In this document: in pieces, positions 51,731 to 61,482 of the stretch | Position numbering within the stretch: the first letter of the stretch is position 1 | Layout of the letters: each line of letters begins with the position of its first letter | NCBI RefSeq assembly: GCF_030009775.1 | Contig: NZ_JASCTH010000008.1 | Location: 1 to 64,000, forward strand | DNA: 64,000 nucleotides | Origin: Actinoplanes sandaracinus | Lineage (GTDB): Bacteria > Actinomycetota > Actinomycetes > Mycobacteriales > Micromonosporaceae | Direction: 5' to 3' | Notes under the pieces: model-generated | The model's database searches: none | The model's input: only the letters and a program-made list of their open reading frames with translations | Told to the model about the DNA's origin: nothing | Translations under genes and position numbers: made by a program

Positions 51731-53491
51731 GTGGAGTACCCGTACGCCGTGACCGTCGGGGCCGATGGCGCCCGAGTCGTGTTCCTGCGCTCGTCCGAAC
51801 TCTGGCTACTCGACCTGCCCACCGGCGTGGAGCGGCGGGTGGGCGGCGGGCCGGTCGAGTCGTACGCGACCGACCGCGACGCCCGGACCGCCGCGTTCGT
51901 CCGCGACGGGCGGCTGTTCCGGGCCGACCTGATCGAGGGCACGGTCACCACACTGCCCACGGCCGGCCCGGCCCACGACGCCCGGCCGAACCCGTCCGGC
52001 GACTCCATCGGCTACGTGACCGACCACACCGGCGCGGCGTCGCTGCACGTCACCGGGCCGGACGGGGACCGGCTGCTGGCCGGCGAGCCGGGCAACGCGT
52101 GGCGCGAACACGGCGGGACGACCTCGTGGGGGATGCCGGGGGCGTCGGCCGGCGACTTCGGGCGCACCCGCGGATGGTGGTGGGCTCCCGACGGCAGTCA
52201 GATCCTCGCCGTCCGCAGCTCCCGGTCCACCAGCCTGCACCTGCTCGACCTCGACTACGGCTGGGTCGACGTGCACTGGGACCGGGAGACGTACCCGTAC
52301 CTGGCCCAGGTGCGCTGGGCGGGCGGCGGGCCGCTGATCACCGTGCTGCGCCGGATGCAGCAGCACGGCCTCGTCCTCTCGATCGACCCGCGCACCGGGG
52401 AGACCCAGGTGCACGCCGAACTCGCCGACGCCCGCTGGGTCGAGCCGATCCCGGGCACGCCGCGGCACCTGCCGGACGGCCGGGTGCTGGTCGGCGGCGA
52501 GCTGGCGCACGACGGTTTCGACGCCCGCTGTCTGTTCGCCGACGGAAGCCTGCTCACCCCGCCCGGGCTGTACGTGCGCCGGGTGGCCGGCACGCTCCCC
52601 CGCGACGGCGGGCCGGCCGGGGCCCCGGACCTGATCGTCGAGGGCAGCCTGGGCGATCCCGCGGTGCGGGAGGTGTTCCGGGTGCGTACCGCGCTCGGCG
52701 GCGGCGGGCCGGAGGTCACCCGGGTGACCACGCTGACCGGGCCGGACCGGGTCACCGTCGGCGGCGACGTGCTGGTGGCGGGCAACCGGGTCTGGCAGGG
52801 CGACCGGGTCGTCACCCTGCGGGCGGAGGTCCCGGAACCTTCGCACCGCCCCGAACCGGTCCTCGAACGGGTCACCGACCGGCGGCTGCCGGCGGCGGTC
52901 CTCTACCCCACCGGCCACGTCAGCGGGACCAGGCTCCCGGTGCTGGTCACCTTCGGTGACGGCCCCGGACACCAGCAGGTCCTCGCGGACCCCGCGGCCT
53001 GGCAGGAGCGGCAGCGTTGGGCCGACTCCGGCTTCGCCGTCGTCAGCATCGATTCCCGGGGTACGCCCGGAGTGGCGCCCAGTTTCGAGAAGGCGGTGCA
53101 CCGGCGGCTCGCCGACGTGGTGCTCGCCGACCAGGCCGACGCCCTGCACGCGCTGCACGGCAAACACCCCGACCTGGACCTCAGCCGGGTGGCGGCGCTC
53201 GGCCGGGGGCTCGGCGGGTGGCTGGCGGCGCTCGCGGTGCTGCGCCGGCCGGACGACTTCCACCGGGCGGTCGCCCGGGAGCCGATCACCGACTGGGCCG
53301 AGCTGCCCGTGCCGGTCGCCGAGCGCTATCTGGGTGATCGGGCCGACTCCCCCGACGTGTACGCCCACCACTCGCTCAGCGAGGCCGGCAGCTCGTCCGC
53401 CGTCCTGCTGGTGGGTGTCGAACTCCCGCGCTTCCCGTCGCTGGCTGCCGCGACCTTCGAGGAAGAGCTAACCTTCCTGAACAGGTGGTAG
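51731..53491 (+). CDS. S9 (prolyl oligopeptidase/DPP-IV) family protein with degenerate active site
   Basis: The predicted protein has 586 residues. A beta-propeller region (about 1-350; [15 protein letters not shown]) precedes an alpha/beta-hydrolase-type C-terminus (about 350-586). The nucleophile elbow, normally GxSxGG, reads GRGLGG at about residue 490, so the catalytic Ser is Gly. The end of the protein ([14 protein letters not shown]) lacks the LIHGxxDxxV region with the catalytic His. It is also about 100 residues shorter than active actinobacterial relatives. It is therefore probably a non-catalytic pseudo-peptidase. GTG at 51731; start is not certain. Confidence 0.8.
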   Translation: MEYPYAVTVGADGARVVFLRSSELWLLDLPTGVERRVGGGPVESYATDRDARTAAFVRDGRLFRADLIEGTVTTLPTAGPAHDARPNPSGDSIGYVTDHTGAASLHVTGPDGDRLLAGEPGNAWREHGGTTSWGMPGASAGDFGRTRGWWWAPDGSQILAVRSSRSTSLHLLDLDYGWVDVHWDRETYPYLAQVRWAGGGPLITVLRRMQQHGLVLSIDPRTGETQVHAELADARWVEPIPGTPRHLPDGRVLVGGELAHDGFDARCLFADGSLLTPPGLYVRRVAGTLPRDGGPAGAPDLIVEGSLGDPAVREVFRVRTALGGGGPEVTRVTTLTGPDRVTVGGDVLVAGNRVWQGDRVVTLRAEVPEPSHRPEPVLERVTDRRLPAAVLYPTGHVSGTRLPVLVTFGDGPGHQQVLADPAAWQERQRWADSGFAVVSIDSRGTPGVAPSFEKAVHRRLADVVLADQADALHALHGKHPDLDLSRVAALGRGLGGWLAALAVLRRPDDFHRAVAREPITDWAELPVPVAERYLGDRADSPDVYAHHSLSEAGSSSAVLLVGVELPRFPSLAAATFEEELTFLNRW

Positions 53492-53508
53492 TCATGAGGA
53501 GGGTTGTC

Positions 53509-54117
53509 ATGGAGCCAGATGATGTGCGACAGTTGGCGCACGACAAGACGGGAGACGCCATGACACCTTCCCTCCTCCTCGATCACGTGAAGCCCTGGAC
53601 CGAGTCGGAGTTCCTGGCTATCGGCGAAACGTCTGAGCGCATCGAGCTCTTCGACGGGAGCCTGCACGTGACACCCGGCCCGACACCGACCCATCAACAC
53701 ATTTCCACCAAGCTGGCGTTCGCTCTGACCGCACCCGCGGAGGCGATCGGCCTCTTCGTACATGAGGCCATCAATCTCCGGGTCGGCATCGATCGGATCC
53801 CCATTCCCGACCTCGCGATAACCACGATGATCGACTTCGATGAACCCATCGTCGACGCATCGGTGGCGCGTCTGGTCTGCGAGATCCTCTCGCCGTCCAA
53901 CTCCACCACCGACAAAGTGCTGAAGATGCACTACTACGCCGAGGCCGGCATCCCGTGGTACCTGCTGGTCGAGCCCAAAACGGCGACCCTACGTCTCCAC
54001 CGGCTCGATGACGGCAAGTATCTGGAGTACGCCACGGCGGCTCCCGGCACGTTACTGAAGATGACCGAGCCCGTCGCGGTGACCATCGATCCGACAGATC
54101 TGCTTCCGCCGGGCTGA
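53509..54117 (+). CDS. Uma2 family protein (PD-(D/E)xK nuclease fold)
   Basis: The predicted protein has 202 residues. Uma2/DUF820 hallmarks are RIELFDGSLHVTPGPTPTHQ, IPIPDLAI (the PD of the nuclease motif) and VCEILSPSNSTTDKVLKMHYYAEAGI (the (D/E)xK equivalent). Uma2 proteins are expanded in actinobacteria and cyanobacteria without settled function; nuclease activity is inferred from the fold. An AGGAGGG site lies 5 nt before the chosen ATG; an upstream ATG at 53494 is in frame. Confidence 0.85.
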   Translation: MEPDDVRQLAHDKTGDAMTPSLLLDHVKPWTESEFLAIGETSERIELFDGSLHVTPGPTPTHQHISTKLAFALTAPAEAIGLFVHEAINLRVGIDRIPIPDLAITTMIDFDEPIVDASVARLVCEILSPSNSTTDKVLKMHYYAEAGIPWYLLVEPKTATLRLHRLDDGKYLEYATAAPGTLLKMTEPVAVTIDPTDLLPPG

Positions 54118-54149
54118 AACTGTCGCGCCCGCCGCATAGGGTCGGGCGC

Positions 54150-55586
54150 ATGACCCACTTCGATGAGGCGGGGGCGGCGGTGCAGGCCGCGCTCGACGCC
54201 GGCGCTCGCTATGCCGACGCTCGTGTGATGGTGCGGCGGTCCGAGACCATGTCGGCACGTGACGGCGACGTCGAGGATCTCGGCTTCGACGAGAGTGCCG
54301 GCCTGGGCGTGCGGGCCCTGGTCGGCTCCAGTTGGGGCTTCTACGCCGTGCCCGATCTGACCGATCCCTCCGCCCGCGCCGCCGGGCTCCGCGCCGCGCG
54401 GATCGCCGCGGCCAGCGCGGCGGTCCCGGGCCCGCCGGCCGACCTGATGCCGACCCGCGCCGTGGTGGCGAGCTGGGCTAGCGACTGCGTGATCGATCCG
54501 CTCGGCGTGCCGCTGTCCGACAAGGGCGATCTGCTGGTCCGGGCGACCGCCGCGGCCAAGGCGGCGGGCGCCGACGTGGCCGAGGCCAACTACGCGGTGT
54601 GGGACACCCGGAAGTGGTTCGCCTCCAGCGAGGGCCACCGCATCGACCAGCACATCCGCGAGTGCGGCGCGGGAGTCACCGCGACCGCCGTCGGCGACGG
54701 CGAGGTGCAGCGCCGGTCTTGGCCGTCGTACGGCGGCCAGTTCGGCACCCGCGGCTGGGAGCTGGTGCACGAGCTCGACCTGGTCGGCAACGCGCCGCGG
54801 ATGGCCGAGGAGGCGCGGGCGTTGCTGACCGCCCCACGCTGCCCGTCCAGCGAGACCACCCTGGTGCTCGGCGGCGAGCAGTTGGCCCTGCAGATCCACG
54901 AGTCGGTGGGGCACGCCATCGAGCTGGACCGGATCCTCGGCTGGGAGGCGGCGTTCGCCGGCACGAGCTGGCTCGACCTGAGCCGCCTCGGTTCGCTGCG
55001 GTACGGCTCCGAGCTGATGAACATCACCATCGACCCGACCTTCCCGGGCGCTCTGGGGAGCTTCGGCTTCGACGACGAGGGCACCCCGGCCGCCAAGCGG
55101 CACGCGGTCCGCGACGGCGTCTGGGTGGGAGTGCTGGCCGGGCGTGACTCGGCGGCGGTCGCCGGTCTCGACTACGCGGGCAGCGTCCGTTCCGACGGCT
55201 GGTCCCGGCTACCGATGGTCCGCATGACGAATGTCGGCCTGGAGCCCGGCCCGCACTCGCTCGACGAGATCATCGCGGCCACCGACGACGGCGTCTTCAT
55301 GGACGTCAACCGCTCCTGGTCGATCGACGACCGCCGGCTGAACTTCCAGTTCGGCTGCGAGATCGGTTACGAGATCAAGAACGGCAAGCTGGGCCGCATG
55401 TTGCGTAACCCGACCTACACCGGGATCGGCCCGAAATTCTGGCAGTCGATGGACATGCTCTCCGGCGAGACGATCGCCTGGGGCACGCCCAACTGCGGCA
55501 AGGGTCAGCCCGGCCAGATCGGGCACACCGGGCATCCGACGGCGCCGGCCCGGTTCACCAACGTGAGGGTGGGGGTGCACGGATGA
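54150..55586 (+). CDS. tldD: TldD metalloprotease subunit
   Basis: The protein has 478 residues. The HExxxH zinc site is HESVGH (about residue 251, in LQIHESVGHAIELDR). A DDEGTPAAKRHAVRDG segment and TNVGLEPG are typical of TldD. TldD/TldE forms a heterodimeric protease that degrades unfolded peptides and matures some RiPPs. The partner gene lies downstream. No RiPP cluster is seen. Confidence 0.92.
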   Translation: MTHFDEAGAAVQAALDAGARYADARVMVRRSETMSARDGDVEDLGFDESAGLGVRALVGSSWGFYAVPDLTDPSARAAGLRAARIAAASAAVPGPPADLMPTRAVVASWASDCVIDPLGVPLSDKGDLLVRATAAAKAAGADVAEANYAVWDTRKWFASSEGHRIDQHIRECGAGVTATAVGDGEVQRRSWPSYGGQFGTRGWELVHELDLVGNAPRMAEEARALLTAPRCPSSETTLVLGGEQLALQIHESVGHAIELDRILGWEAAFAGTSWLDLSRLGSLRYGSELMNITIDPTFPGALGSFGFDDEGTPAAKRHAVRDGVWVGVLAGRDSAAVAGLDYAGSVRSDGWSRLPMVRMTNVGLEPGPHSLDEIIAATDDGVFMDVNRSWSIDDRRLNFQFGCEIGYEIKNGKLGRMLRNPTYTGIGPKFWQSMDMLSGETIAWGTPNCGKGQPGQIGHTGHPTAPARFTNVRVGVHG

Positions 55587-55701
55587 GCGAGTTCCAGGGC
55601 TCATGGCCGCGTCGCAGCCGAGGTGGCGGCGCGCTTCCGAGCGCGTCATCCAGCACGGTTCGACACTCATGGCGGCGCCGGAGCGAAGCGGAGGTGACGG
55701 C

Positions 55702-57159
55702 GTGAACGGGGAAAGCGGACGGGCGGGCGCCGAGCTGGAATTGGCGGCCCGGGTCATCGAGCTGGTCCGGAAGCTGGCCGGGCATGCGTGCGAGGCCGAG
55801 GTGAACGTGCGGCACGAGGCCGAGGCGCTGACCCGGTTCGCGAACTCGGCGATCCACCAGAACGTGGCTTCGGCGGCTACCAGCCTCCGGTTGCGGCTCC
55901 ACTCCGACGGCCGCACGGCCGGCGGCTCGACGACGCTGACCAGCACCGACGACCTGCGGACGCTGGTGGAGCGCACTCTCGCCGCCGTGCGCGTGTCGCC
56001 GCCCGACCGGTCGTGGGCGGGCCTGGCCCCGCCGGCCCCGCCGCGTCTGTCGGCGGGTCATCCGGGTTCGGGCGAGCGGTCCGGGCTGGGGTTCGGCTTC
56101 GACGAGGCGACCGCGCGGGCCGATCCGGCCGACCGTGCCGAGCGGGTCCGCGATTTCGTCCGGGCCGCCGGCGGGCTGGAGACGGCCGGATATTGCCGGA
56201 CGGTCTATGTGTCGGCGGCGTTCGCCAACAGCGCGGGCCAGGCGGTCGAGGGCCGGATGGCCGATGCCGCGATGGACGGCATCGCGCGGTCCGACGGCGC
56301 CGACGGCGTGGCCCGGCTGGCCGCCGCGAGGCTGGCCGATCTGGACGGTGCGGTGCTCGGCGCTCGAGCCGCGGCGAAGGCCCGCGCCGCGAGCCGGCCG
56401 GTCGAGCTGCCGCCGGGGCACTACGAGGTGGTGCTGGAGCCGGACGCGGTCAAGGACGTGCTGGAGAACCTGGCGATCTTCGGGTTCGACGGCAAGGCCC
56501 ACAACCAGCAGCAGAGTTTCGCCGAGCTGGGCAAGGCGCAGTTCGACCCGTCGGTGACCATCGTGGACGAGCCGCTCGGCAGCCGCGAGGAGCCGGCCGC
56601 CGATCTGCCGTTCGACGACGAGGGCACCCCGCGCCGTCCGTTGGTGCTGGTCCGCGACGGGGTGACCATGGCGGTGACGCATGACCGCACCTCGGCGGCT
56701 CAGGCGGGCGCCGAGTCGACCGGGCACGCCTCGCCGGTCTCCCGGTCGTGGGGTCCGCACGCCTCGCACATGCGCCTGGAGGCGACGTCGGCGCCGGGCG
56801 TCAGACCCGGCACGGGTGACATCGACTCGATCGCCGAGTCGGCTCGCCCGCTGGTCGCCGGGATGCGCCGCGGCCTGCTCGTCACCGATCTCTGGTACAC
56901 CCGTGTGCTGGACCCGAAAGCGTTGGTGGTGACCGGCCTGACCCGTAACGGTGTCTGGCTGGTGGAGGATGGCGAGGTCGTCTCGGCGGTGAGCAATCTG
57001 CGGTTCACCCAGTCCTATCCGCATGCGCTCGGCCCGGGCCGGGTGCTCGGGATCGGCGCCGGGACGGTGCTGCTGCCGGACTCGTGGGACCGCGCCCACT
57101 ACGCCGCTCCCGCCCTGCATCTGGCGGAGTGGAACGTGACGGGCAACGCCTCGGGATGA
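55702..57159 (+). CDS. tldE: TldE/PmbA subunit
   Basis: The predicted protein has 485 residues. It shares the TldD/PmbA fold (FANSAIHQNVASAATSLRLR near the start) but has no HExxxH, as expected for the TldE partner. GTG 55702 is chosen because GGAGGTG lies 5 nt upstream; the open frame continues back to 55603 without a ribosome-binding site. Stop is followed by the sdh leader. Confidence 0.9.
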   Translation: MNGESGRAGAELELAARVIELVRKLAGHACEAEVNVRHEAEALTRFANSAIHQNVASAATSLRLRLHSDGRTAGGSTTLTSTDDLRTLVERTLAAVRVSPPDRSWAGLAPPAPPRLSAGHPGSGERSGLGFGFDEATARADPADRAERVRDFVRAAGGLETAGYCRTVYVSAAFANSAGQAVEGRMADAAMDGIARSDGADGVARLAAARLADLDGAVLGARAAAKARAASRPVELPPGHYEVVLEPDAVKDVLENLAIFGFDGKAHNQQQSFAELGKAQFDPSVTIVDEPLGSREEPAADLPFDDEGTPRRPLVLVRDGVTMAVTHDRTSAAQAGAESTGHASPVSRSWGPHASHMRLEATSAPGVRPGTGDIDSIAESARPLVAGMRRGLLVTDLWYTRVLDPKALVVTGLTRNGVWLVEDGEVVSAVSNLRFTQSYPHALGPGRVLGIGAGTVLLPDSWDRAHYAAPALHLAEWNVTGNASG

Positions 57160-57247
57160 TCCACTAATTCATCGGCGATGATCACTGCGACTCGGGATGA
57201 TGTTTTTGTGACCCAGTCCGCAAAGTGTCAGACCTTCGGCGTAACGT

Positions 57248-57290
57248 GTGCCCCACATCACTGTCGCGACGCGATGGCGGAGTGGGGCAC
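57248..57290. promoter_or_regulatory. Inverted repeat in the sdh leader region
   Basis: Perfect 9-bp arms GTGCCCCAC / GTGGGGCAC are separated by 25 bp that contains a nested GTCGCGAC. It lies 77 bp before sdhC, so it may be an operator or a 5' hairpin. Confidence 0.5.
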
Positions 57291-57366
57291 CACTGTGTCC
57301 TGACCACGTCGCCCGCGGCCCTGCGCCGCACTGAAAAGGAAGCGCGGCACTGTTCAGGGGAGTGGA

Positions 57367-58158
57367 ATGACGACGACGGCATCGAGGCCGGGCGGCGGCA
57401 AAGCCCGTGCGGCGATCACCGCCCGGACGCTGCGCACCGACCGCTGGTGGCTCGCGCCTCTGGTGACATTCATCGGGCTGAGCGCGTGGGTCACCTACGC
57501 GACCGTCCGGGTGTTCATGCACAAATGGTTCTTCGTGGAGGAGTACCTCTACCTGACGCCGTTCTACTCGCCGTGCATCACCGACGTGTGCGGCCCGGCG
57601 GCGGAGTTCGGCACCCCGCTCCCCGCGTTCTTCCTCATCCCGGAAGCGGCGTTCACCCTTCCGTTCCTGCTGCTCTTCCGCCTGACCTGCTACTACTACC
57701 GGAAGGCGTACTACCGGGCGTTCTGGCTGTCGCCGCCCGCCTGCGCGGTGCCCGACGGCCACAAGACGTACACCGGTGAGACCCGCTTCCCGCTGATCTT
57801 CCAGAACGCCCATCGCTACGCGTTCTACGCCGCGGTCATCATCTCGGTGATCAACACCTGGGACGCCGTGCACGCGCAGACGACCGGGCTGGGGCTGGGC
57901 AACCTGATCCTCTGGATCAACGTGATCATGCTGTGGGCGTACACGCTGTCCTGTCATTCCTGCCGCCACATCGCCGGTGGGCGGATGAAGCACTTCTCGA
58001 AACACCCGGTCCGCTACCGCTTCTGGACGTTCGTCTCGAAGCTCAACACCCGGCACATGCAGCTGGCCTGGATCACGCTCGGCACCCTGGCGCTGACCGA
58101 CTTCTACATCATGGGTCTCGACGCCAACTGGTTCGACGACCTGCGCTTCATCAACTGA
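57367..58158 (+). CDS. sdhC: Succinate dehydrogenase membrane subunit (Sdh1-type SdhC)
   Basis: The protein has 263 residues with five to six membrane segments and several histidines suited to haem or quinone sites (HRYAFYAAVI, SCHSCRHIAGG). It is the large single membrane anchor found with actinobacterial Sdh1 (Rv0249c-like), not the short SdhC/SdhD pair. A GGGAGTGGA site precedes the ATG. It is the first gene of sdhCAB, 10 bp before sdhA. Confidence 0.88.
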   Translation: MTTTASRPGGGKARAAITARTLRTDRWWLAPLVTFIGLSAWVTYATVRVFMHKWFFVEEYLYLTPFYSPCITDVCGPAAEFGTPLPAFFLIPEAAFTLPFLLLFRLTCYYYRKAYYRAFWLSPPACAVPDGHKTYTGETRFPLIFQNAHRYAFYAAVIISVINTWDAVHAQTTGLGLGNLILWINVIMLWAYTLSCHSCRHIAGGRMKHFSKHPVRYRFWTFVSKLNTRHMQLAWITLGTLALTDFYIMGLDANWFDDLRFIN

Positions 58159-58168
58159 GGGGCCTGCG

Positions 58169-60064
58169 ATGAGCACCGCGATCGAACGACACCTGTACGA
58201 CGTCGTCGTGATCGGCGCCGGCGGCGCCGGCCTGCGCGCGGCGATCGAGGCCCGGCTGGCGGGCAAACGGACGGCGATCATCTCGAAGTCGCTGTTCGGC
58301 AAGGCCCACACGGTGATGGCCGAGGGCGGCGCCGCCGCCGCGATGGGCAACGCGAACTCCCGTGACAACTGGATGGTCCACTTCCGTGACACCATGCGCG
58401 GCGGGAAGTTCCTGAACAACTTCCGGATGGCGGAGCTGCACGCCAAGGAGGCGCCGGAGCGGATCTGGGAGCTGGAGACGTATGGCGCCCTCTTCGATCG
58501 GACCAAGGACGGCAAGATCTCGCAGCGGAACTTCGGTGGCCACGAGTACCCGCGACTCGCCCACGTCGGCGACCGCACCGGCCTGGAGCTGATCCGCACC
58601 CTGCAGCAGAAGATCGTGTCGCTCCAGCAGGAGGACTACGCCGAGACCGGCAACTACGAGTCGCGGATCCGGGTCTTCCAGGAGACCACGGTCACCGAGC
58701 TGCTGCTCGACGGCGACCGGGTGGCCGGGGCGTTCGGCTACTACCGCGAGTCCGGCGAGTTCGTGCTCTTCGAGGCGCCGGCCGTGGTGCTGGCGACCGG
58801 CGGCGTCGGCCGCAGCTACAAGGTCACCTCGAACTCCTGGGAGTACACCGGTGACGGCCACGCTCTGGCGCTGCGTGCCGGGGCGACCCTGATCAACATG
58901 GAGTTCCTGCAGTTCCACCCGACCGGCATGGTCTGGCCGCCCAGCGTGAAGGGCATCCTGGTCACCGAGTCGGTCCGCGGTGACGGCGGGGTGCTGCGCA
59001 ACTCCGAGGGCAAGCGGTTCATGTTCGACTACGTCCCCGACGTCTTCCGCAAGCAGTACGCGGAGACCGAGGAGGAAGCCGACCGCTGGTACACCGACCC
59101 CGACAACAACCGCCGTCCGCCCGAGCTGCTGCCCCGTGACGAGGTGGCCCGGGCCATCAACAGCGAGGTCAAGGCCGGGCGTGGCAGCCCGGCGGGTGGC
59201 GTCTTCCTGGACATCGCCAGCCGCATGCCGGCCGAGCAGATCATCCGGCGGCTGCCGTCGATGCATCACCAGTTCAAGGAACTGGCCGACGTCGACATCA
59301 CCAAGGAGCCGATGGAGGTCGGGCCGACCTGCCACTACGTGATGGGCGGGGTCGAGGTCGAACCGGACACCGGCGCGGCCTTCGGCAGGGTGCAGGGGCT
59401 GTTCGCCGCGGGCGAGGTGTCCGGCGGCATGCACGGGTCCAACCGGCTCGGCGGCAACTCCCTCTCCGACCTGCTGGTGTTCGGCAAACGGGCGGGCGAG
59501 CACGCGTCGGCCTATGTGGACACCCTGCCGGCCCGGCCCAAGCCGGCCAAGGTGGACGTCGCCGCCGCGGTCGAGGTCGCGCTGGCGCCGCTGGTGCGGA
59601 CGGGGGGCGAGAACCCGTACACCCTCCAGCAGGATCTTCAGGTGGTGATGGGTGACCTGGTCGGCATCATCCGCCGGGAAGGCGAGTTGACCGACGCCCT
59701 CAAGCGCCTTCAGGAACTGCGGGTGCGGGTGGCGAACGTGAGCTCCGACGGCGGCCGCCGCTACAACCCGGGCTGGCATCTGGCCCTCGACCTGCGCAAC
59801 ATGCTGGTCGTCTCGGAGTGCACCGCCAAAGCCGCCCTGGAGCGGGAGGAGTCGCGCGGCGGCCACACCCGGGAGGACTTCCCGAAGATGAGCCCGCAGT
59901 GGCGCCGCGTCAACCTGGTCTGCTCGGTCGACGAGGCCGGCGAGGTCCACCTGGACCGCAAGCCGGTGCCCCGGATGCGTGACGAGCTGCTCTCCCTGTT
60001 CGAGCGCAGCGAGCTGACGAAGTACATGACCGATGAGGAACTGTCCGAGTTGGAGGCCGAGTGA
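58169..60064 (+). CDS. sdhA: Succinate dehydrogenase flavoprotein subunit
   Basis: The protein has 631 residues. The FAD dinucleotide motif is VVVIGAGGAGLRAAIE, covalent-FAD His in GKAHTVMAEGG, substrate-site HPTGM and the catalytic Arg/His region GSNRLGGNSLSDLLVFG. It oxidises succinate to fumarate at the membrane. It overlaps sdhB by 4 bp. A GAGGGG site lies 7 nt before the ATG. Confidence 0.95.
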   Translation: MSTAIERHLYDVVVIGAGGAGLRAAIEARLAGKRTAIISKSLFGKAHTVMAEGGAAAAMGNANSRDNWMVHFRDTMRGGKFLNNFRMAELHAKEAPERIWELETYGALFDRTKDGKISQRNFGGHEYPRLAHVGDRTGLELIRTLQQKIVSLQQEDYAETGNYESRIRVFQETTVTELLLDGDRVAGAFGYYRESGEFVLFEAPAVVLATGGVGRSYKVTSNSWEYTGDGHALALRAGATLINMEFLQFHPTGMVWPPSVKGILVTESVRGDGGVLRNSEGKRFMFDYVPDVFRKQYAETEEEADRWYTDPDNNRRPPELLPRDEVARAINSEVKAGRGSPAGGVFLDIASRMPAEQIIRRLPSMHHQFKELADVDITKEPMEVGPTCHYVMGGVEVEPDTGAAFGRVQGLFAAGEVSGGMHGSNRLGGNSLSDLLVFGKRAGEHASAYVDTLPARPKPAKVDVAAAVEVALAPLVRTGGENPYTLQQDLQVVMGDLVGIIRREGELTDALKRLQELRVRVANVSSDGGRRYNPGWHLALDLRNMLVVSECTAKAALEREESRGGHTREDFPKMSPQWRRVNLVCSVDEAGEVHLDRKPVPRMRDELLSLFERSELTKYMTDEELSELEAE

Positions 60065-61074
60065 AACGCCACTTCCGGGTCTGGCGCGGCGATGCGTCCG
60101 GCGGCGACCTGCGTGACTTCGACGTCGAGGTGAACGAGGGCGAGGTGGTCCTCGACATCATCCACCGGTTGCAGGCCACGCAGACCCCCGACCTGGCCTG
60201 CCGCTGGAACTGCAAGGCCGGCAAGTGCGGCTCCTGCTCGATGGAGATCAACGGCAAGCCGCGCCTCGGCTGCATGACGCGGATGTCGACGTTCACCGAG
60301 GACGAGACGATCACGATCACTCCGATCCGCACCTTCCCGGTGATCCGTGACCTGGTCACCGACGTCTCCTTCAACTACGAGAAGGCGCGGGAGACCCCGG
60401 CGTTCGCTCCGCCGCCCGGCCTCGCGCCCGGCGAGTACCGGATGCAGCAGGTCGACGTCGAGCGCAGCCAGGAGTTCCGAAAGTGCATCGAGTGCTTCCT
60501 CTGCCAGAACACCTGCCACGTCATCCGCGACCACGACGAGAACAAGCCGGCCTTCTCCGGCCCACGCAACTTCATCCGCGCCGCCGAGCTCGACATGCAC
60601 CCGCTCGACGACCGCACCGACCGCAAGGAGTTCGCGCAGGCCAGCCAAGGCCTCGGGTACTGCAACATCACCAAATGCTGCACCGAGGTCTGCCCCGAAC
60701 ACATCAAGATCACTGACAACGCGATCATCCCGATGAAGGAACGCGTCGTCGACCGCCGCTACGACCCCCTGGTCTGGCTCGGCCGCAAGATCTTTCGCCG
60801 CGACCAGCTGGAGTCCGCCGAGAACATGGCCCCCAGCACCACGGTCGGCGTCGCCGGCACCTCCGGCGGCACGACGCTCGGCGCCTCCGGCGTGCCGCAT
60901 TCCAGCGTCCGCCTCCCGGAGAGCGCTCCGATCGGCCCCGACGGCCGCATGGACGTCGCCGAGTTGCTCGCACCCCAGCAGGGCGGCCTCTCCCCCTTCG
61001 GCGAGGACATCAGCTTCCCGCTCCCGCCCGAATACATCACCTACACCCACCCCGAAAGAGACAAAAACCAATAG
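60061..61074 (+). CDS. sdhB: Succinate dehydrogenase iron-sulfur subunit with C-terminal extension
   Basis: The protein has 337 residues and a GTG start overlapping the sdhA stop. The [2Fe-2S] cysteines are in CRWNCKAGKCGSC, and the second set (CIECFLCQNTC and NITKCCTEVCP) binds the [4Fe-4S] and [3Fe-4S] clusters. The core ends near residue 250, as in Rv0247c. Residues 255-337 are an additional Ser/Gly/Pro-rich tail (TTVGVAGTSGGTTLG) without known function. Confidence 0.93.
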   Translation: MKRHFRVWRGDASGGDLRDFDVEVNEGEVVLDIIHRLQATQTPDLACRWNCKAGKCGSCSMEINGKPRLGCMTRMSTFTEDETITITPIRTFPVIRDLVTDVSFNYEKARETPAFAPPPGLAPGEYRMQQVDVERSQEFRKCIECFLCQNTCHVIRDHDENKPAFSGPRNFIRAAELDMHPLDDRTDRKEFAQASQGLGYCNITKCCTEVCPEHIKITDNAIIPMKERVVDRRYDPLVWLGRKIFRRDQLESAENMAPSTTVGVAGTSGGTTLGASGVPHSSVRLPESAPIGPDGRMDVAELLAPQQGGLSPFGEDISFPLPPEYITYTHPERDKNQ

Positions 61075-61197
61075 TTTGTACGCCGTGGGCCGCCCCGCCG
61101 AACCACTTCTCCCGTGGCGCGCCATGCGACGTCCGCCGGCCTCACGGCCGCGGCGCCACCACGGGCTGCTGCCCACTCACCGGCTACCGCATCAGGG

Positions 61198-61482
61198 GCG
61201 CTGATCCACCAGTGAGGGCTAGCCGCCCTGTGCCGGCTAGCCCTCACTGCTGTGTCGGAGGTGCCGATACAGCAGTCAGGGCTAGCGGGGCGGGGTGGCT
61301 GGCGCTGCTGTATCGGAGGTGCTGATACCGCCGTCGGCGCTAGCCGGAACAGGCGGCTAGCGCGCTGCTGTATCGGAGGCGCTGATACCGCCGTTGGGGC
61401 TAGCCGGGCGAGGCGGCTAGCGCCTACCGCGTTTATCGAAGGTGCTGATGCGACAGTGAGGGTCAGCCGGGCTTGGCTGGGG
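61198..61482. repeat. Array of about 4.5 degenerate hairpin repeats (unit about 60 bp)
   Basis: Units begin at about 61198, 61261, 61319 and 61380, with a partial copy from 61441. Each runs G(C/T)GCTGATACxGCxGT ... GGCTAGCC ... GGCTAGCGC ... GCTGTATCGGAG. The two halves are complementary (GATAC..GCGCTAGCC / GGCTAGCGC..GTATC), so each unit can fold into a long imperfect hairpin. The array lies between sdhB and a RimJ/RimL-like gene and ends 200 bp before the latter. The rest of 61075-61688 holds no supported gene. Confidence 0.8.

Noticed and set aside
58151..59950. 599-codon open frame on the minus strand
   Set aside because: Antisense of sdhA, low-complexity composition typical of antisense frames.
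61198..61482. CRISPR array
   Set aside because: Repeats are contiguous, degenerate and self-complementary, without unique spacers of constant length, and no cas genes are present.
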